A stretch of 51,732 nucleotides of DNA from Anaerolineaceae bacterium (GTDB taxonomy: Bacteria; Chloroflexota; Anaerolineae; Anaerolineales; Anaerolineaceae). Positions 24,408-34,625 of the stretch are shown one piece after another. Location of the stretch: contig PABH01000043.1 of assembly GCA_002702705.1 (NCBI GenBank), forward strand, positions 1 to 51,732. The letters are read 5' to 3'. Within the stretch, counting starts at the first letter, position 1; each line of letters starts with the position of its first letter. The notes under the pieces were generated by a model. The model saw nothing but the letters and a program-made list of their open reading frames with translations, was not told where the DNA came from and made no database searches. The position numbers and the translations under genes are program-made.

Positions 24408-26906
24408 TTAAAAATCAAAATCACTGGTAAATGAGCGCTGCAGTCGGTAAGCCACACTGGTATATAAAGCATAATGAGAGGTTTCCCCCGCCCGCTCTTC
24501 CAAACGCAGCTCTATTTCCTGTCCATTGTAATCATTCGCCTGGTGAGAAAGCAAAAACCGGACGGTTTGTTCCCAATCCCGTTTGTTTTCACTTTCCGCA
24601 TTAAACCATAACTCTTCCGCATTCGAGAGCAACACCCCATCCAGAGAATAAAAACCAACCCGTAGTTTACGCCCCAAACATGTGGGGGTTACCGCTTCGG
24701 ATTGATAAAATGATACCGCAACCTGACCGGATGTGATCACCCGTTTACTGGTTCCCATCATCACATCCACATCCACTGAACGTACGGTGTCAATCCGCTT
24801 TTTCTGTACTTCAATCACCGGTAAAACCACTTCCTGCAAACTGATGCCGCCATGTACATAACGGGCCCCAGCGCCTTTGACCCGTAATCGATTTACCGCT
24901 TTGGGGAATTGGAATACGGTATCCCCCGCCAGATTAAGGGCCTGGGCGGTAAAAGTAGTTAACCCCTCCTGATTGTCCAAACCCTTACCCACAACAAAGC
25001 GCCGGTTGATACCCCAAACCGCCTCACCGCTGGGAGAAATTGGCGAAAAATCACTTTCCTGCAGCTCTCCTAGTTGGAATAAAAAGCCGTGATCACTGGT
25101 GATTAAAAAATGGGTGGCATTGGCAGAGGCCAGTTTGCGCACAATTTGAATCACTTCATCCAACGTGGTCTCTACCGCCTCAAAGGTGCGTTCTTCACTT
25201 TCGCGTTTATCACCGGTTTGATCAATATGGTTATGGTAAACATACAACACATCATGATCACTGAATAATTTACGGCTCGATTCGGCATTGAGTAATTTTA
25301 AGTCTTCCCAACGTACTGCCTTTGCCCGTTCACCCACCGCATTCATTAAAATCTTTTGTCGGTTTTCTGTTCCCTGGGCGGGAAGACCATCCACGGAGAC
25401 CTGCAAACCACCCGGAATCACGGCCAGTTCCTGGTTTGGTAAAAGGGCAGCCATACCTAACTGAGTATAACTGGGCAGCATCGATAACATCACCGATAGA
25501 CGGGCTTCAAAACGGTTCAGAGCCAACAGCCGATCCCGTAATTCTTTTCCAACCTCATAACGCAGCGCGTCAGAAATAATTACCACCACATGGGTTTTAT
25601 TGTCTGCAAAGGGGGCCACTTTTTCCGCATAAAATCGGTCCTGACGTAATATGGGTGCGGCATCCCAGGTTTCACTGTGATCAATGGCTTCCTGCCAGGC
25701 CGTATTTAATGGTAATAAATACTGGTTCTGATAATACAACTCAACTTGTTTAAAGAGTGGTTCATAAAAGGTGGTCCGGCCAGATTTACGCATTTCCGTG
25801 ATAAAACGACGGTAAAACTGGTCCAGTTCATACCAGGTCTGGCTGTATTTCTGAATTCCGTCCGGCATGGAAGATGCGAAAAAGGAGAGATTTGGCAGGC
25901 TTAATAAAAAGCTGGCCGCATTTTTAACAGCCAGATAATCGGATTGGTAATCAGCAAACCAAAAACGGCTGGAACGTTCGCGAATGACGGCATGTACCCG
26001 TTCCAAACTTACGGTGCGGTTTAATACCCCTTTCACCAAATCGGATAAAACTTTCTGATCAATAAGGCTGAAGGTATCCAGGGGTAAACAAAATTCCAGG
26101 TCGCGTTGACTTAAGTCACCCTCAATCCCCAAAACCTGTGCCGCCTGAAAAGATAAGGTCCGGAAATCAGCGGCATAACGATTACTATCCTGCCAATGTT
26201 TTAAGAAAACCAGCGCGTTTTGGTTTAAAGGAGCGTATTTTTCAACCACGCCAAAATAAGCGTACCTTAACAAGGCAAACACAAAATCAATAACGCCGGG
26301 GTTTTCACTTTGATATTGGTATAAACTGGCGGCTTCAGCCCATAAAAACGATTCCAAACCGCAGCGCTGCACCAAACTATATTTTTCCGTACTGTCCTGT
26401 GCGCTTTCGGATATCAGACTTAACAAGATGGATGCCAGGTCTGGTTGTGCGTTCACACAAATTGCCAGCAAGGTTAACTGCAGTTCTTTTGGGGTTAAAT
26501 TCTGCGGCTGATAAGCTTTTAACGCCTCCCGGCGTTTTTCCGCTTTAAAGAACTCCGTATGCGGGGTGATGATAAAGCGGTATTCCGGGCCTAAGCCCAG
26601 GTCACTTAACCACAACGATTCCTGATCCGTTCGAAAAACAGCGTTCGCCAGCTGCAGGCCCAATAACCAGTTTTCAGCATCCGGGGGTTCGGCTTGGGCC
26701 ATATACAGCAGAAATTTTTGTTTGGGTTCTTCTCTTAAAACACGGTAATTAACCGCATATTGGTTATTTTCTACCGGCAGCACCTCAATCCCTGGTAAAC
26801 GCATCTCATGGATTACGCTCGAAAATTCCTGTTTGGTATCGTACCAAAAAACAATACGGTGTTTTTCAAACAAACGTTCCAATGCTGTTTTAATTTGTGT
26901 TTCCAT
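24408..26906 (-). CDS. pglZ: PglZ, BREX alkaline-phosphatase-fold protein
   Basis: An 832-residue BREX core protein, typical length for type 1 PglZ. The N-terminus shows the family's FWYDTKQEF start. The alkaline-phosphatase-type core is in the second half: HVVVIISDALRYEVGKELRDRL (metal-binding Asp), MLPSYTQLGMAALLPN, and THFLITSDHGFLFQLGE (Asp-His of the metal site). A C-terminal beta-rich domain follows. PglZ is required for BREX methylation and defence, probably as a metal-dependent nuclease or phosphatase-like factor. Gaps are 25 bases to pglX and 15 to brxL, consistent with one operon. This and the neighbouring brx genes are visibly more GC-rich than the chaperone genes downstream. Confidence 0.95.
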   Translation of the reverse strand: METQIKTALERLFEKHRIVFWYDTKQEFSSVIHEMRLPGIEVLPVENNQYAVNYRVLREEPKQKFLLYMAQAEPPDAENWLLGLQLANAVFRTDQESLWLSDLGLGPEYRFIITPHTEFFKAEKRREALKAYQPQNLTPKELQLTLLAICVNAQPDLASILLSLISESAQDSTEKYSLVQRCGLESFLWAEAASLYQYQSENPGVIDFVFALLRYAYFGVVEKYAPLNQNALVFLKHWQDSNRYAADFRTLSFQAAQVLGIEGDLSQRDLEFCLPLDTFSLIDQKVLSDLVKGVLNRTVSLERVHAVIRERSSRFWFADYQSDYLAVKNAASFLLSLPNLSFFASSMPDGIQKYSQTWYELDQFYRRFITEMRKSGRTTFYEPLFKQVELYYQNQYLLPLNTAWQEAIDHSETWDAAPILRQDRFYAEKVAPFADNKTHVVVIISDALRYEVGKELRDRLLALNRFEARLSVMLSMLPSYTQLGMAALLPNQELAVIPGGLQVSVDGLPAQGTENRQKILMNAVGERAKAVRWEDLKLLNAESSRKLFSDHDVLYVYHNHIDQTGDKRESEERTFEAVETTLDEVIQIVRKLASANATHFLITSDHGFLFQLGELQESDFSPISPSGEAVWGINRRFVVGKGLDNQEGLTTFTAQALNLAGDTVFQFPKAVNRLRVKGAGARYVHGGISLQEVVLPVIEVQKKRIDTVRSVDVDVMMGTSKRVITSGQVAVSFYQSEAVTPTCLGRKLRVGFYSLDGVLLSNAEELWFNAESENKRDWEQTVRFLLSHQANDYNGQEIELRLEERAGETSHYALYTSVAYRLQRSFTSDFDF

Positions 26907-26931
26907 ACCAAAAACCCTTCTTCAGCAGCCC

Positions 26932-29900
26932 TTAGATTTTCTTTAACGCCTTACCGAATTTTTCATAATTAATTTTCACGCCATCATCCAGATCCAGTTC
27001 AATCTGCCGGGCAGCCAGGGGATAGAGGGTCTCCCGTTCGTATTCATCCAATTCCAGGATGATTTTTTGCAAGTCTTCACGCTGTTTGATGGCAAGGGCT
27101 TTTTCTTTTTCTGAAGCACCATGGCTGAGCATCTGCTCCAAACCGGCCTGGTGGGCAGCCAGTTTATCACGGTAGGTGCGCAAACTGTTCAAAACCAACG
27201 AAACCGTATCTTTTCGGTAGCGGTGGAGATAAATCAGCGCGTTAAAACTGCCCTTTGGGCTGCTGAACAACCAGTAGATGGGGCGTTTTTTATAGGTTTG
27301 CACGTGGTCCGCATAAAATTCTTTCAGGAAATAATCCTCAATCGAACGCCCCAAACTCGTTTCCAAAAAGCTCAGGTTGGATTCAAACTGCGCTTCCCCA
27401 AACGTGGTTTTAAGGAACCGTTTAAATAAAGCCGGGGCATCTTCGGCAAACCAGTCCCCCGCCACAATCGGGAGTACGTTTTCACTGAGTGGCAAAAAGG
27501 ACGGCTGCGGAATTTGTTTTTGATAATCCTTTATCCCTTCTCCGGCATTTGCCAACACCAGGCCGGGCTGATCGAGGGAATAACGGCCAAACATGCAGCC
27601 CACCGCGTAGGAGACCAATTCCTTAAGGGTATCTTCCAGCAGGCGCTGCTCCAACCTTTCGGGGCTGCTGTTCCCGCCGTAGCGGTAGGCCGGGTTACAG
27701 GTCAGGGTGATTTCTTCCAGCGGCACTTCCGGGGTGAGTTCCTCCTGCAGGCCATAGGCTTCAATAAAGATACGGTTGTTTTCTTCTTCCAGACGCTGCA
27801 TCTCTAGGGTGGTTTCCAGCCATTCCTGCCGTAAAGCCGTGTAGGCTTCCTTTAATAAGGGATAGTGTTCCGCTTTTTCCACCAGGGGCTGGCTGCTGAA
27901 ATCCCAGGAGGTTTCATAACTATCCCAGTCTTTTTTTGATTTTATATATATTGCGTGAAAATTATAATTATCGATTTTTTTAATAGGAAGTCGTCGAATT
28001 TCACCAGCTTGAAAATTTAATGTTGGACTTAATATTTCAACAAAAAATGCAACTAATTTTGTTGATAAAAAACATTGCAAAAACTCTAAGGTGTCTCGTG
28101 GCGCAAATATTGAAGGACAAGCGGAATTAAAAACAAAACCATGTTCTGTAAATCTTGTCGCGAATTTGCTTGATGAAACCCTAGTCCAAGTAACATTCTC
28201 TAAAAAATAATACTGTCTTGATGGAAGCTTATTTCCTGATTTACTTAATTTATCATAGTTGCTTTTATCAAATTTTAGTACATAATCATAATTTCCGTAC
28301 CATTTTCTGAAATCCCCACCTTTTGTGTGGGGAACATATTTATAAGATTTTGATAAAAATTCTGAATGGTTAATGGTGTTCTGGCCAATAAACATATATT
28401 CCACTTCAAACCATAATCTTAAAAATTGATCATTATTCCCAGTGTCTAAACCAACACGTGGTTCAGCAATTGCTTCAAGAATACTCATTTCTTCAAACAC
28501 CTCCCTGACCCGGTCACTGACCCAATACGCGATCGGTGATCCGGGAATTTTTTGGAAGTCTTTGGCGTTAGCCCTGAAGAACCATCCACAATCCGGATAC
28601 TTGATCGCTTCCAAGGTTTTGGGGGCTTGGTTTTTTGCCCCCCGGAAATCCGACAGGCGAATATATCCGCCATAATAGTTCTTTTGATTTCCATTTTCTA
28701 ATGTAAAAGTACAAATAGGGACAGTTGCCCCATCAAAACCCGAATATTCTAACTGAATGAGGCTGGTTATATTTTTTTGACCAATTATTTTTTTTCTTAA
28801 TTTTTCATAGGATGAGATAAACATCCAAACAAAAGGAGTCATAAAACCAAGCTGGCCCTTTGGCAATGCCAAATCCAAATTTCGTTCAATAAACATGGCA
28901 AACAGGTCGGATTTGCTGTCCGGGTAAAAATCTTTGGCAAAATCCTTTAACTCGGCATTCATCCCTTTGCTGCCCATATAGGGCGGGTTGGCGACCACCA
29001 CCTGGTAACGCTGCGAGAGGTAAAGCGCCATATCCAACACCTGCTGCACTTTGACATTAATGCCGTGCAGCAGCAGATCGTCAAAGACGCCTTTTGTTTT
29101 TAAAGCGGTTTGCAGGGTACTCAAGTCTTTGGCGGCCGGGCGCACCAGCGAACCAACCGTTTTTACGTCCTCAAACTGCTGCAGCAGCGCCCACAGGTCC
29201 TGGGTGAAGAGGTCGTCCCCCACCGCTTTGCGGTAATCGACCAGTTCCCCTGGCGTAAAACTGACATTTTCCAATACGCAAATATTTGGTTTCACCTGTC
29301 TGGTAAAAAAGCGCCGGTCTTTGGCACGCGCTTTCATCATCAGCGCAAACCCGGCCAGCATCCCGGCCCGTTCATCAATCTCAATCCCATACAGGTTTTT
29401 TTCCAGGATCAATTTCGGAATGGACTGGCTGTCGTACCCGGCTTCGCTGTAGATCTCATACAGCAGGTCAAAAGCGTAGGTCAAAATATGCCCGCTGCCG
29501 CAGGCCGGGTCACACAGGCGGATCTCTTCAGGTGAGGAAAGTCGGATAAACCCCTCACCCTTGTGCCCCTCTCCTTGCGCAGGGGTGATGGAGGGTGGAA
29601 TATAATATTCCATCTTCTCTACCAGGGAAGACTGCGGGTTATTTAACATCCACAACCGCCCCAGGGAATTTTCCACCATATAACGCACAATCCAATGCGG
29701 AGTGAAAAGCTGGGTCACGGCCGGGATATCTGCGGTGGGGACCGCGGATCTACGCGCCATGACGGCGTCTTTTTTCTCGGAAATATAGTATTGGTATAAC
29801 CAACCAATCACTTCCACATCCCGGCAGGTGGTTTCATCCAGGGCTTCCCGTGTCTTTTGTAAAATCGACCGTTCTGACAGCAGGTCTTCCGGCATTAACA

Positions 29901-30411
29901 AGGCGCTGTAATTGTTAATCCCTTCAAACAAAAAGGGCATCTCTTTATGATAGGCATTACAGACCCCCACCAACAACAACCGGTACACTTCCTGCTGTGG
30001 ATTCACTGAGGGCACCACCCCATTCAACAGGTCCATCACCTGTTTTTCGTTCACAAATGGTTTGAGTTCATCCACAATCAGCCCCTGTTTGGCTTCTTTC
30101 AAAATTTCCGGCTGGGTTTCCCCTTCCCCTGCTGAAACGATACCCTGGCTGGTGAAGTGATTCACATCCATATAACGCAGCGCACAAAAACGGTTAAACC
30201 AGGTATAGGCTACCTTTTCGATGACCGCTTTTTTGGAGGTTTTATTGATCTCCATTCGGAGGCTGTTCACCGCCTGCTGCTGTTCACGCAAATAAGCGGA
30301 ATCCATTTCGAATACCTGCTCCAGCCGTGCACCCACTTGTTTTTCCAACAGCAGGCGCGCTTCCTGTGCAAATGTTTTCAGTTGATTGGTGTTGATGGTT
30401 TGTTCGCTCAT
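26932..30411 (-). CDS. pglX: PglX, BREX-1 adenine-specific DNA methyltransferase
   Basis: A 1,159-residue N6-adenine methyltransferase that marks host DNA at the BREX motif. Motif I is CDPACGSGHILTYAFDLL (residues ~300-320) and the catalytic motif IV is VVANPPYMGSKG (~480). Residues ~530-590 and ~640-830, the target recognition region, are encoded by AT-rich DNA (for example 14 G+C of 60 at 28,021-28,080) while the methyltransferase core is GC-rich (33 of 60 at 29,341-29,400), pointing to a replaced recognition domain. The C-terminal part (~870-1,159) is the usual helical BREX tail. The frame is intact and no long homopolymer tract that would suggest phase variation is evident. Order brxC-pglX-pglZ is standard for type 1. 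Confidence 0.96.
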   Translation of the reverse strand: MSEQTINTNQLKTFAQEARLLLEKQVGARLEQVFEMDSAYLREQQQAVNSLRMEINKTSKKAVIEKVAYTWFNRFCALRYMDVNHFTSQGIVSAGEGETQPEILKEAKQGLIVDELKPFVNEKQVMDLLNGVVPSVNPQQEVYRLLLVGVCNAYHKEMPFLFEGINNYSALLMPEDLLSERSILQKTREALDETTCRDVEVIGWLYQYYISEKKDAVMARRSAVPTADIPAVTQLFTPHWIVRYMVENSLGRLWMLNNPQSSLVEKMEYYIPPSITPAQGEGHKGEGFIRLSSPEEIRLCDPACGSGHILTYAFDLLYEIYSEAGYDSQSIPKLILEKNLYGIEIDERAGMLAGFALMMKARAKDRRFFTRQVKPNICVLENVSFTPGELVDYRKAVGDDLFTQDLWALLQQFEDVKTVGSLVRPAAKDLSTLQTALKTKGVFDDLLLHGINVKVQQVLDMALYLSQRYQVVVANPPYMGSKGMNAELKDFAKDFYPDSKSDLFAMFIERNLDLALPKGQLGFMTPFVWMFISSYEKLRKKIIGQKNITSLIQLEYSGFDGATVPICTFTLENGNQKNYYGGYIRLSDFRGAKNQAPKTLEAIKYPDCGWFFRANAKDFQKIPGSPIAYWVSDRVREVFEEMSILEAIAEPRVGLDTGNNDQFLRLWFEVEYMFIGQNTINHSEFLSKSYKYVPHTKGGDFRKWYGNYDYVLKFDKSNYDKLSKSGNKLPSRQYYFLENVTWTRVSSSKFATRFTEHGFVFNSACPSIFAPRDTLEFLQCFLSTKLVAFFVEILSPTLNFQAGEIRRLPIKKIDNYNFHAIYIKSKKDWDSYETSWDFSSQPLVEKAEHYPLLKEAYTALRQEWLETTLEMQRLEEENNRIFIEAYGLQEELTPEVPLEEITLTCNPAYRYGGNSSPERLEQRLLEDTLKELVSYAVGCMFGRYSLDQPGLVLANAGEGIKDYQKQIPQPSFLPLSENVLPIVAGDWFAEDAPALFKRFLKTTFGEAQFESNLSFLETSLGRSIEDYFLKEFYADHVQTYKKRPIYWLFSSPKGSFNALIYLHRYRKDTVSLVLNSLRTYRDKLAAHQAGLEQMLSHGASEKEKALAIKQREDLQKIILELDEYERETLYPLAARQIELDLDDGVKINYEKFGKALKKI

Positions 30412-30443
30412 AAAATCTCCTAAATGGATGGATGGCTGTGTCC

Positions 30444-30475
30444 AATCAGAATACAGGCCGCACTGGTATCTGATT
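30444..30475 (-). other. Imperfect hairpin between brxC and pglX
   Basis: AATCAGA and TCTGATT form a 7-bp base, with further pairing across single-base bulges, in the 62-base gap; it overlaps the brxC stop codon. No T tract follows, so it is probably an mRNA stability or processing element rather than a terminator. Confidence 0.35.
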
Positions 30476-33400
30476 AAATTTGAATCTTGGTGCCCTGATT
30501 GATTTCTTCCAACAAAGCGGTTTTTAAACCCGAAATATAATTTTCCACATCATCCGCGGATTGCAGTAAAGGTTTCCCCACCGGCAGGAAAATTTGAGAA
30601 ATTTGTTTAATGACGGGTTTGGGTTTTGAACCACCATCTTCGTCCTCTGTGTCAGTTACCGCCGGTTTGGTGTTTTCAGCCGCCTGTTGAACCACCCTTT
30701 CCAAAATTTGTTGATAAAGCGCGGTTTCAAACTGGTTATACTGCATCGTCACGGAAGTAATATCAGCCGCCGTTTGAATGGAAGAAACCACCTTCTCAAA
30801 TACCTGTTTTATTTTTTCTTGTTGGCTGCCATCCAGTTGGGCAAATTCCTGCATGCCCAGAACCTGATTTTGTTTTTCGCGTACCAGGTTTATTTTTTCG
30901 GTTTGTTCAGCAGCGCACCTGGTGGATATCATTTCACTTAACTGGTCCTGCTGTTTTGCCAGGTTAATCAGCTCATTTCCTTTAAAGATGGTGGGGCTGG
31001 ATAATGCCGCCTGAAAAGTTTCGAACTCGTTTCCGGATAAATAAAAGGCATCTTTTTCAAATTTCCGCAAAAAATTGACGGCTCCATCATAGATATTTTT
31101 CCGCTCACCATCCATAAAATCAAAGATCGGCTGCAGGGTGTTTTCCTTCATTAAAAACAACACTTCTTCCTGCTGCTTCAGTTTGGTCAAGTAAAAATCG
31201 TATGATTCTTTTTCCAGGCTGCGTAATGTTTCCAATGGGCCTGCTAACTGATCCAAGAAGCCATATGAACCGGAGGCCATCAACTTAGCGGATACCTGGT
31301 CTACCAGATCTTTAAACGCGGTTTTGGTTTCTTTGGCCAAAGCACGCGGATCTGTGGAACCGGCTGGTTTGTTAAAAAAGTTCTTATAAAAATCTTTTAA
31401 CCAGCGCACTTGGGAAGGCGGGTACTCAACTTGCGGAACCAGAATCAGGTTTTGAAATTTGCCTGTGTTTTTGAGGGCCTGTTCCAGGGCTGTTCCTTCC
31501 AGCAAAACCCCATCTTCAGAGATCTCCAGTTTTCCACGGGCAATGATTTTGGCAGCGATGCACTGCACAGCGGCTAAGGGCCAACCATAAGGTTTTTTCT
31601 CGAATTTTTTGCTCAGGCTGTCCATTGTCGTCCGGATGCCGCTTAATTTATCGCGGTTAACCACCGATAACATTTCATTTTCCGCCTCACTCAATGTGGT
31701 GGTGTCATTACCAAACAAGGTGGCGCTGCGTTCCCGCAGCATCCGTCCAACCTCCTCCGTTTGGTATTCAATACCACGCAGCATTTGTAGGTTAGGATAT
31801 GTGCGTTTTACCAATGCTTCAAACCCATTCAGAATGCGTGTTTTGGGGTCACTGCTGGTCAAATCCAGCACCTCACCGGATATGATCAAATCCGCATCCT
31901 TAACCGCTTCCGACAACATCGTTTTTAACTGGGCAGCGCGCTCCTTATTTAACATCGCCTTTTCTGATAAAATCCGCTGCCGAGTCGATTCAACGGTGGT
32001 ATTGTTTTGTTTAACAAATTTATCCGTTTTTTTATACATCAACAGTTCTTCCATCAAACGGGCCTGGGTTGGCAAAACCACAACCAATCGATCCAGATCC
32101 ATGGAATGGGCTTTGATTGTCGTCAGATTGCCAGCATTCGGGTTAAAAGGGGATATCAACTGGATGGTCAATTCTGAAGGCCGACTGAAATCGATCTCAT
32201 CGACCCGCTGGGTAAAGGGGAAGTCTTGTTTGCTGTTAAGCACCCGCAGTTTTCGGTCACCGACGATATTGGTAAAGAATAAATCTCGAAATTCATCCAA
32301 TAAATCTGTTGTTTCTACATTAACTGCTTTAATCTCCGCTTCTATATCCCGTTCTTCATTGGTTAAGAACTCAAAAATATCTCCGTTCCGTTGAATATAA
32401 TTTTGGTTGACCAATTCCTGAAGGGCTTCATCAATCTTTCCGCGCAGCTGCAGTGGATCACCCCGAAAACCATCCAGTAATAAAACGGTCAGGTTATGTA
32501 AATCGGATTTAAATTCTTTAACATATTTCACCAAAAATAACACTTTTAAAACCCGTACGGCAAAGTCATTTTCCAAATGGGCTTCTGCCGTCAAAATGGC
32601 CTGTTGGATGTGGGTTTTTAAAGCAGATCGGATCCCTTCATACATCAAATCAAAGGTAGCAATTTTTCCAATCTCTTCTTTCGCAATTGTTTTCACAACT
32701 TCCTGGAAAACACCCAACATGGATCGTTCCCCCACGGAACTATGTCTGCCTTCAAAGGCATTGTGTTCCGAAAGGTTTTTAATTACGGTTTGGAATAAAG
32801 GGAACTGGTAAGGAACAAAGGGGTAAACATTTACAAAATCTTCCTCCGTGCGGAAATTACGGTATGTTTGTGAACCTGCACTGAGGGAAAATAAGGTTTT
32901 AAAATTGTTCTTTTCCTGGGCATACAACCGTTCCAAAATCGGTTCGCCCGCCGTATTTTTTTTCAAGAGCCGCTTTTGAATAACTTCATCCACATTTTTA
33001 CCAGTTAACTTCATACGGGTCGAAAAGCGGGCCATAATTTTAGAAAAATCATTGGCTTGTTGGTTATTCATTTCTCCCAACACCTTATCCATATCTTCCT
33101 GTGCGGTTACAATGATCCACGCCCGTCCTTTACATCGGGTTGCCAGGCTTTCCGAAATGGTTTGTAAATTGGTCATTAATTTGATATTGTCAGCGACATA
33201 TTGGCCAACTTCATCCACAAAAAAGTTCAGGCGGAAGTTTTCTCCCTGAGTCTGAATATAGTCATTTACTTTTTCTGCAAAGTCTTCGATAGATACCTGG
33301 TAAGTATCCTTATATTTATCCAAAATTCCTTTAGCAGCTGATTCGGAAGCGCCGCTCACCTGGCGGTAAGCTGCATCCACATTATCATATTCCAAAAAGG

Positions 33401-33983
33401 CCAGTTCGCGCCCCTCTTCCCAAGGGATCTTGGCAATCGAAGCATAAACCTCCCGAAAGCTATTTAACAATCCGCGTTGGTCCAGGTCGCGTTCAAACTG
33501 GGCAATATAAGCTTGTTTTCCGTAATATCCACAGGCTTCATCAAACACTTTTAAGAAAACCGATAGGACAGCATCAGCCTGGTTCCTATTAACCACATCC
33601 GCTTTTTGATCGATATTAAATAAAATACTGTGAGAGGGAATGCTGGCGGCTTTTTGCATGGCACCTTTTAATATCCCATTCTCTTCACATTTTTCGATAA
33701 ACAGGTTCAAAATTTCATTTTTATTAATAGTGCGGTTTTCCAATAACAATGCCAGCATTTTTAATAAATGGGATTTACCGGAACCAAAAAAACCGGAGAT
33801 CCAAACACCAACTGCTTCTCGCTCTCCGTTGTAAACCTCAAAAAATGTTTCCAGATGTTTGGAAACCTCATTGGTCAGCACATATTCTTCAGCTTCTGTT
33901 AATAAACCAGATTCATCATCTGCTTTGATCACGCCTTCGATATAGCGGTGGATATCCTTTGAAAAAATATTCAATATTTGCAT
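30474..33983 (-). CDS. brxC: BrxC, BREX AAA+ ATPase
   Basis: A 1,169-residue P-loop ATPase of BREX (DUF499-like/PglY family). The Walker A motif ISGFFGSGKSHLLKMLALLL sits at residues ~62-81. A Walker B-like segment RLNFFVDEVGQYVADN lies around residue ~255, followed by the nearby WIIVTAQEDM. The long C-terminal part is helical. Length and motif spacing match known BrxC. BrxC is essential for both methylation and phage exclusion, probably in a complex with PglX, PglZ and BrxB. It starts 33 bases after the brxB stop; the ATG is preceded by GGGAGAATTTTTT, giving GGGAG as ribosome site. Confidence 0.96.
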   Translation of the reverse strand: MQILNIFSKDIHRYIEGVIKADDESGLLTEAEEYVLTNEVSKHLETFFEVYNGEREAVGVWISGFFGSGKSHLLKMLALLLENRTINKNEILNLFIEKCEENGILKGAMQKAASIPSHSILFNIDQKADVVNRNQADAVLSVFLKVFDEACGYYGKQAYIAQFERDLDQRGLLNSFREVYASIAKIPWEEGRELAFLEYDNVDAAYRQVSGASESAAKGILDKYKDTYQVSIEDFAEKVNDYIQTQGENFRLNFFVDEVGQYVADNIKLMTNLQTISESLATRCKGRAWIIVTAQEDMDKVLGEMNNQQANDFSKIMARFSTRMKLTGKNVDEVIQKRLLKKNTAGEPILERLYAQEKNNFKTLFSLSAGSQTYRNFRTEEDFVNVYPFVPYQFPLFQTVIKNLSEHNAFEGRHSSVGERSMLGVFQEVVKTIAKEEIGKIATFDLMYEGIRSALKTHIQQAILTAEAHLENDFAVRVLKVLFLVKYVKEFKSDLHNLTVLLLDGFRGDPLQLRGKIDEALQELVNQNYIQRNGDIFEFLTNEERDIEAEIKAVNVETTDLLDEFRDLFFTNIVGDRKLRVLNSKQDFPFTQRVDEIDFSRPSELTIQLISPFNPNAGNLTTIKAHSMDLDRLVVVLPTQARLMEELLMYKKTDKFVKQNNTTVESTRQRILSEKAMLNKERAAQLKTMLSEAVKDADLIISGEVLDLTSSDPKTRILNGFEALVKRTYPNLQMLRGIEYQTEEVGRMLRERSATLFGNDTTTLSEAENEMLSVVNRDKLSGIRTTMDSLSKKFEKKPYGWPLAAVQCIAAKIIARGKLEISEDGVLLEGTALEQALKNTGKFQNLILVPQVEYPPSQVRWLKDFYKNFFNKPAGSTDPRALAKETKTAFKDLVDQVSAKLMASGSYGFLDQLAGPLETLRSLEKESYDFYLTKLKQQEEVLFLMKENTLQPIFDFMDGERKNIYDGAVNFLRKFEKDAFYLSGNEFETFQAALSSPTIFKGNELINLAKQQDQLSEMISTRCAAEQTEKINLVREKQNQVLGMQEFAQLDGSQQEKIKQVFEKVVSSIQTAADITSVTMQYNQFETALYQQILERVVQQAAENTKPAVTDTEDEDGGSKPKPVIKQISQIFLPVGKPLLQSADDVENYISGLKTALLEEINQGTKIQI

Positions 33984-34016
33984 AAAAAATTCTCCCTGCG
34001 GAATGGATAACGGATA

Positions 34017-34625
34017 TTAAACCAAATAATGGGCCAGGTTAAAGGCACGATAGTAACGATCATCTTGTAAACGGCCGAACAATTCTAAAGAGGCTCCTTT
34101 TGCCATGGAATGCACATATCGCCCCGGGAACATTAAGACAGTCGGTTTTTCTTTTGCAGTACTTTGTAAATTATTTAACACTGTATGTGAACGGATATAG
34201 GGGTAAACTTCACCAATGCCATAAAGTAACAAAATATCAAATGGCGATTCCTGCATTTTTTGAGCAATAGCAGGGACCAGGTGTTTTTCCGTATCCAATA
34301 CACTACGTAAAAGGTTGTTAAAATCGGTTTTTTTGACGTTCGGTTCTGAGGAAAGAACCCTGTCCCAAATGCCGCGTTTTTGGATGATCTCAATCGATAG
34401 ATCATATAAATTAATTGGCAAAATCACTACGCCGGATTTTTTTAACTGGATCTCCAGAGAAGAAACAAGCCCATTGATGATGTTCTGTTCTTTGGGGTGA
34501 TAGGGATAGATAAAAAAAGGAACTTCATTCCCAATTCCCATTTTTAACAAAAAACGCTGGCTACATAAAACCGTCGATAAAAAATCAAAATGATCTTTTT
34601 CAGACTTACGCTGCATATCATCCAT
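34017..34625 (-). CDS. brxB: BrxB, DUF1788 BREX protein
   Basis: A 202-residue protein of the DUF1788 family. Recognisable parts are IGNEVPFFIYPYHPKEQNIINGLVSSL (residues ~31-57), PFDILLLYGIGEVYPYIRSHTVLNNL and KPTVLMFPGRY near the C-terminus. BrxB is a small core BREX protein that associates with BrxC and PglZ. The first codons overlap the end of brxA by eight bases (CATGGATGA), so translation is coupled. Length is normal for the family. Confidence 0.93.
   Translation of the reverse strand: MDDMQRKSEKDHFDFLSTVLCSQRFLLKMGIGNEVPFFIYPYHPKEQNIINGLVSSLEIQLKKSGVVILPINLYDLSIEIIQKRGIWDRVLSSEPNVKKTDFNNLLRSVLDTEKHLVPAIAQKMQESPFDILLLYGIGEVYPYIRSHTVLNNLQSTAKEKPTVLMFPGRYVHSMAKGASLELFGRLQDDRYYRAFNLAHYLV

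Noticed and set aside
31609-32394. 261-codon open frame on the plus strand
   Set aside because: It lies wholly inside brxC in the opposite direction. The composition is what an antisense shadow of a GC-richer gene gives, and no start signal is seen.
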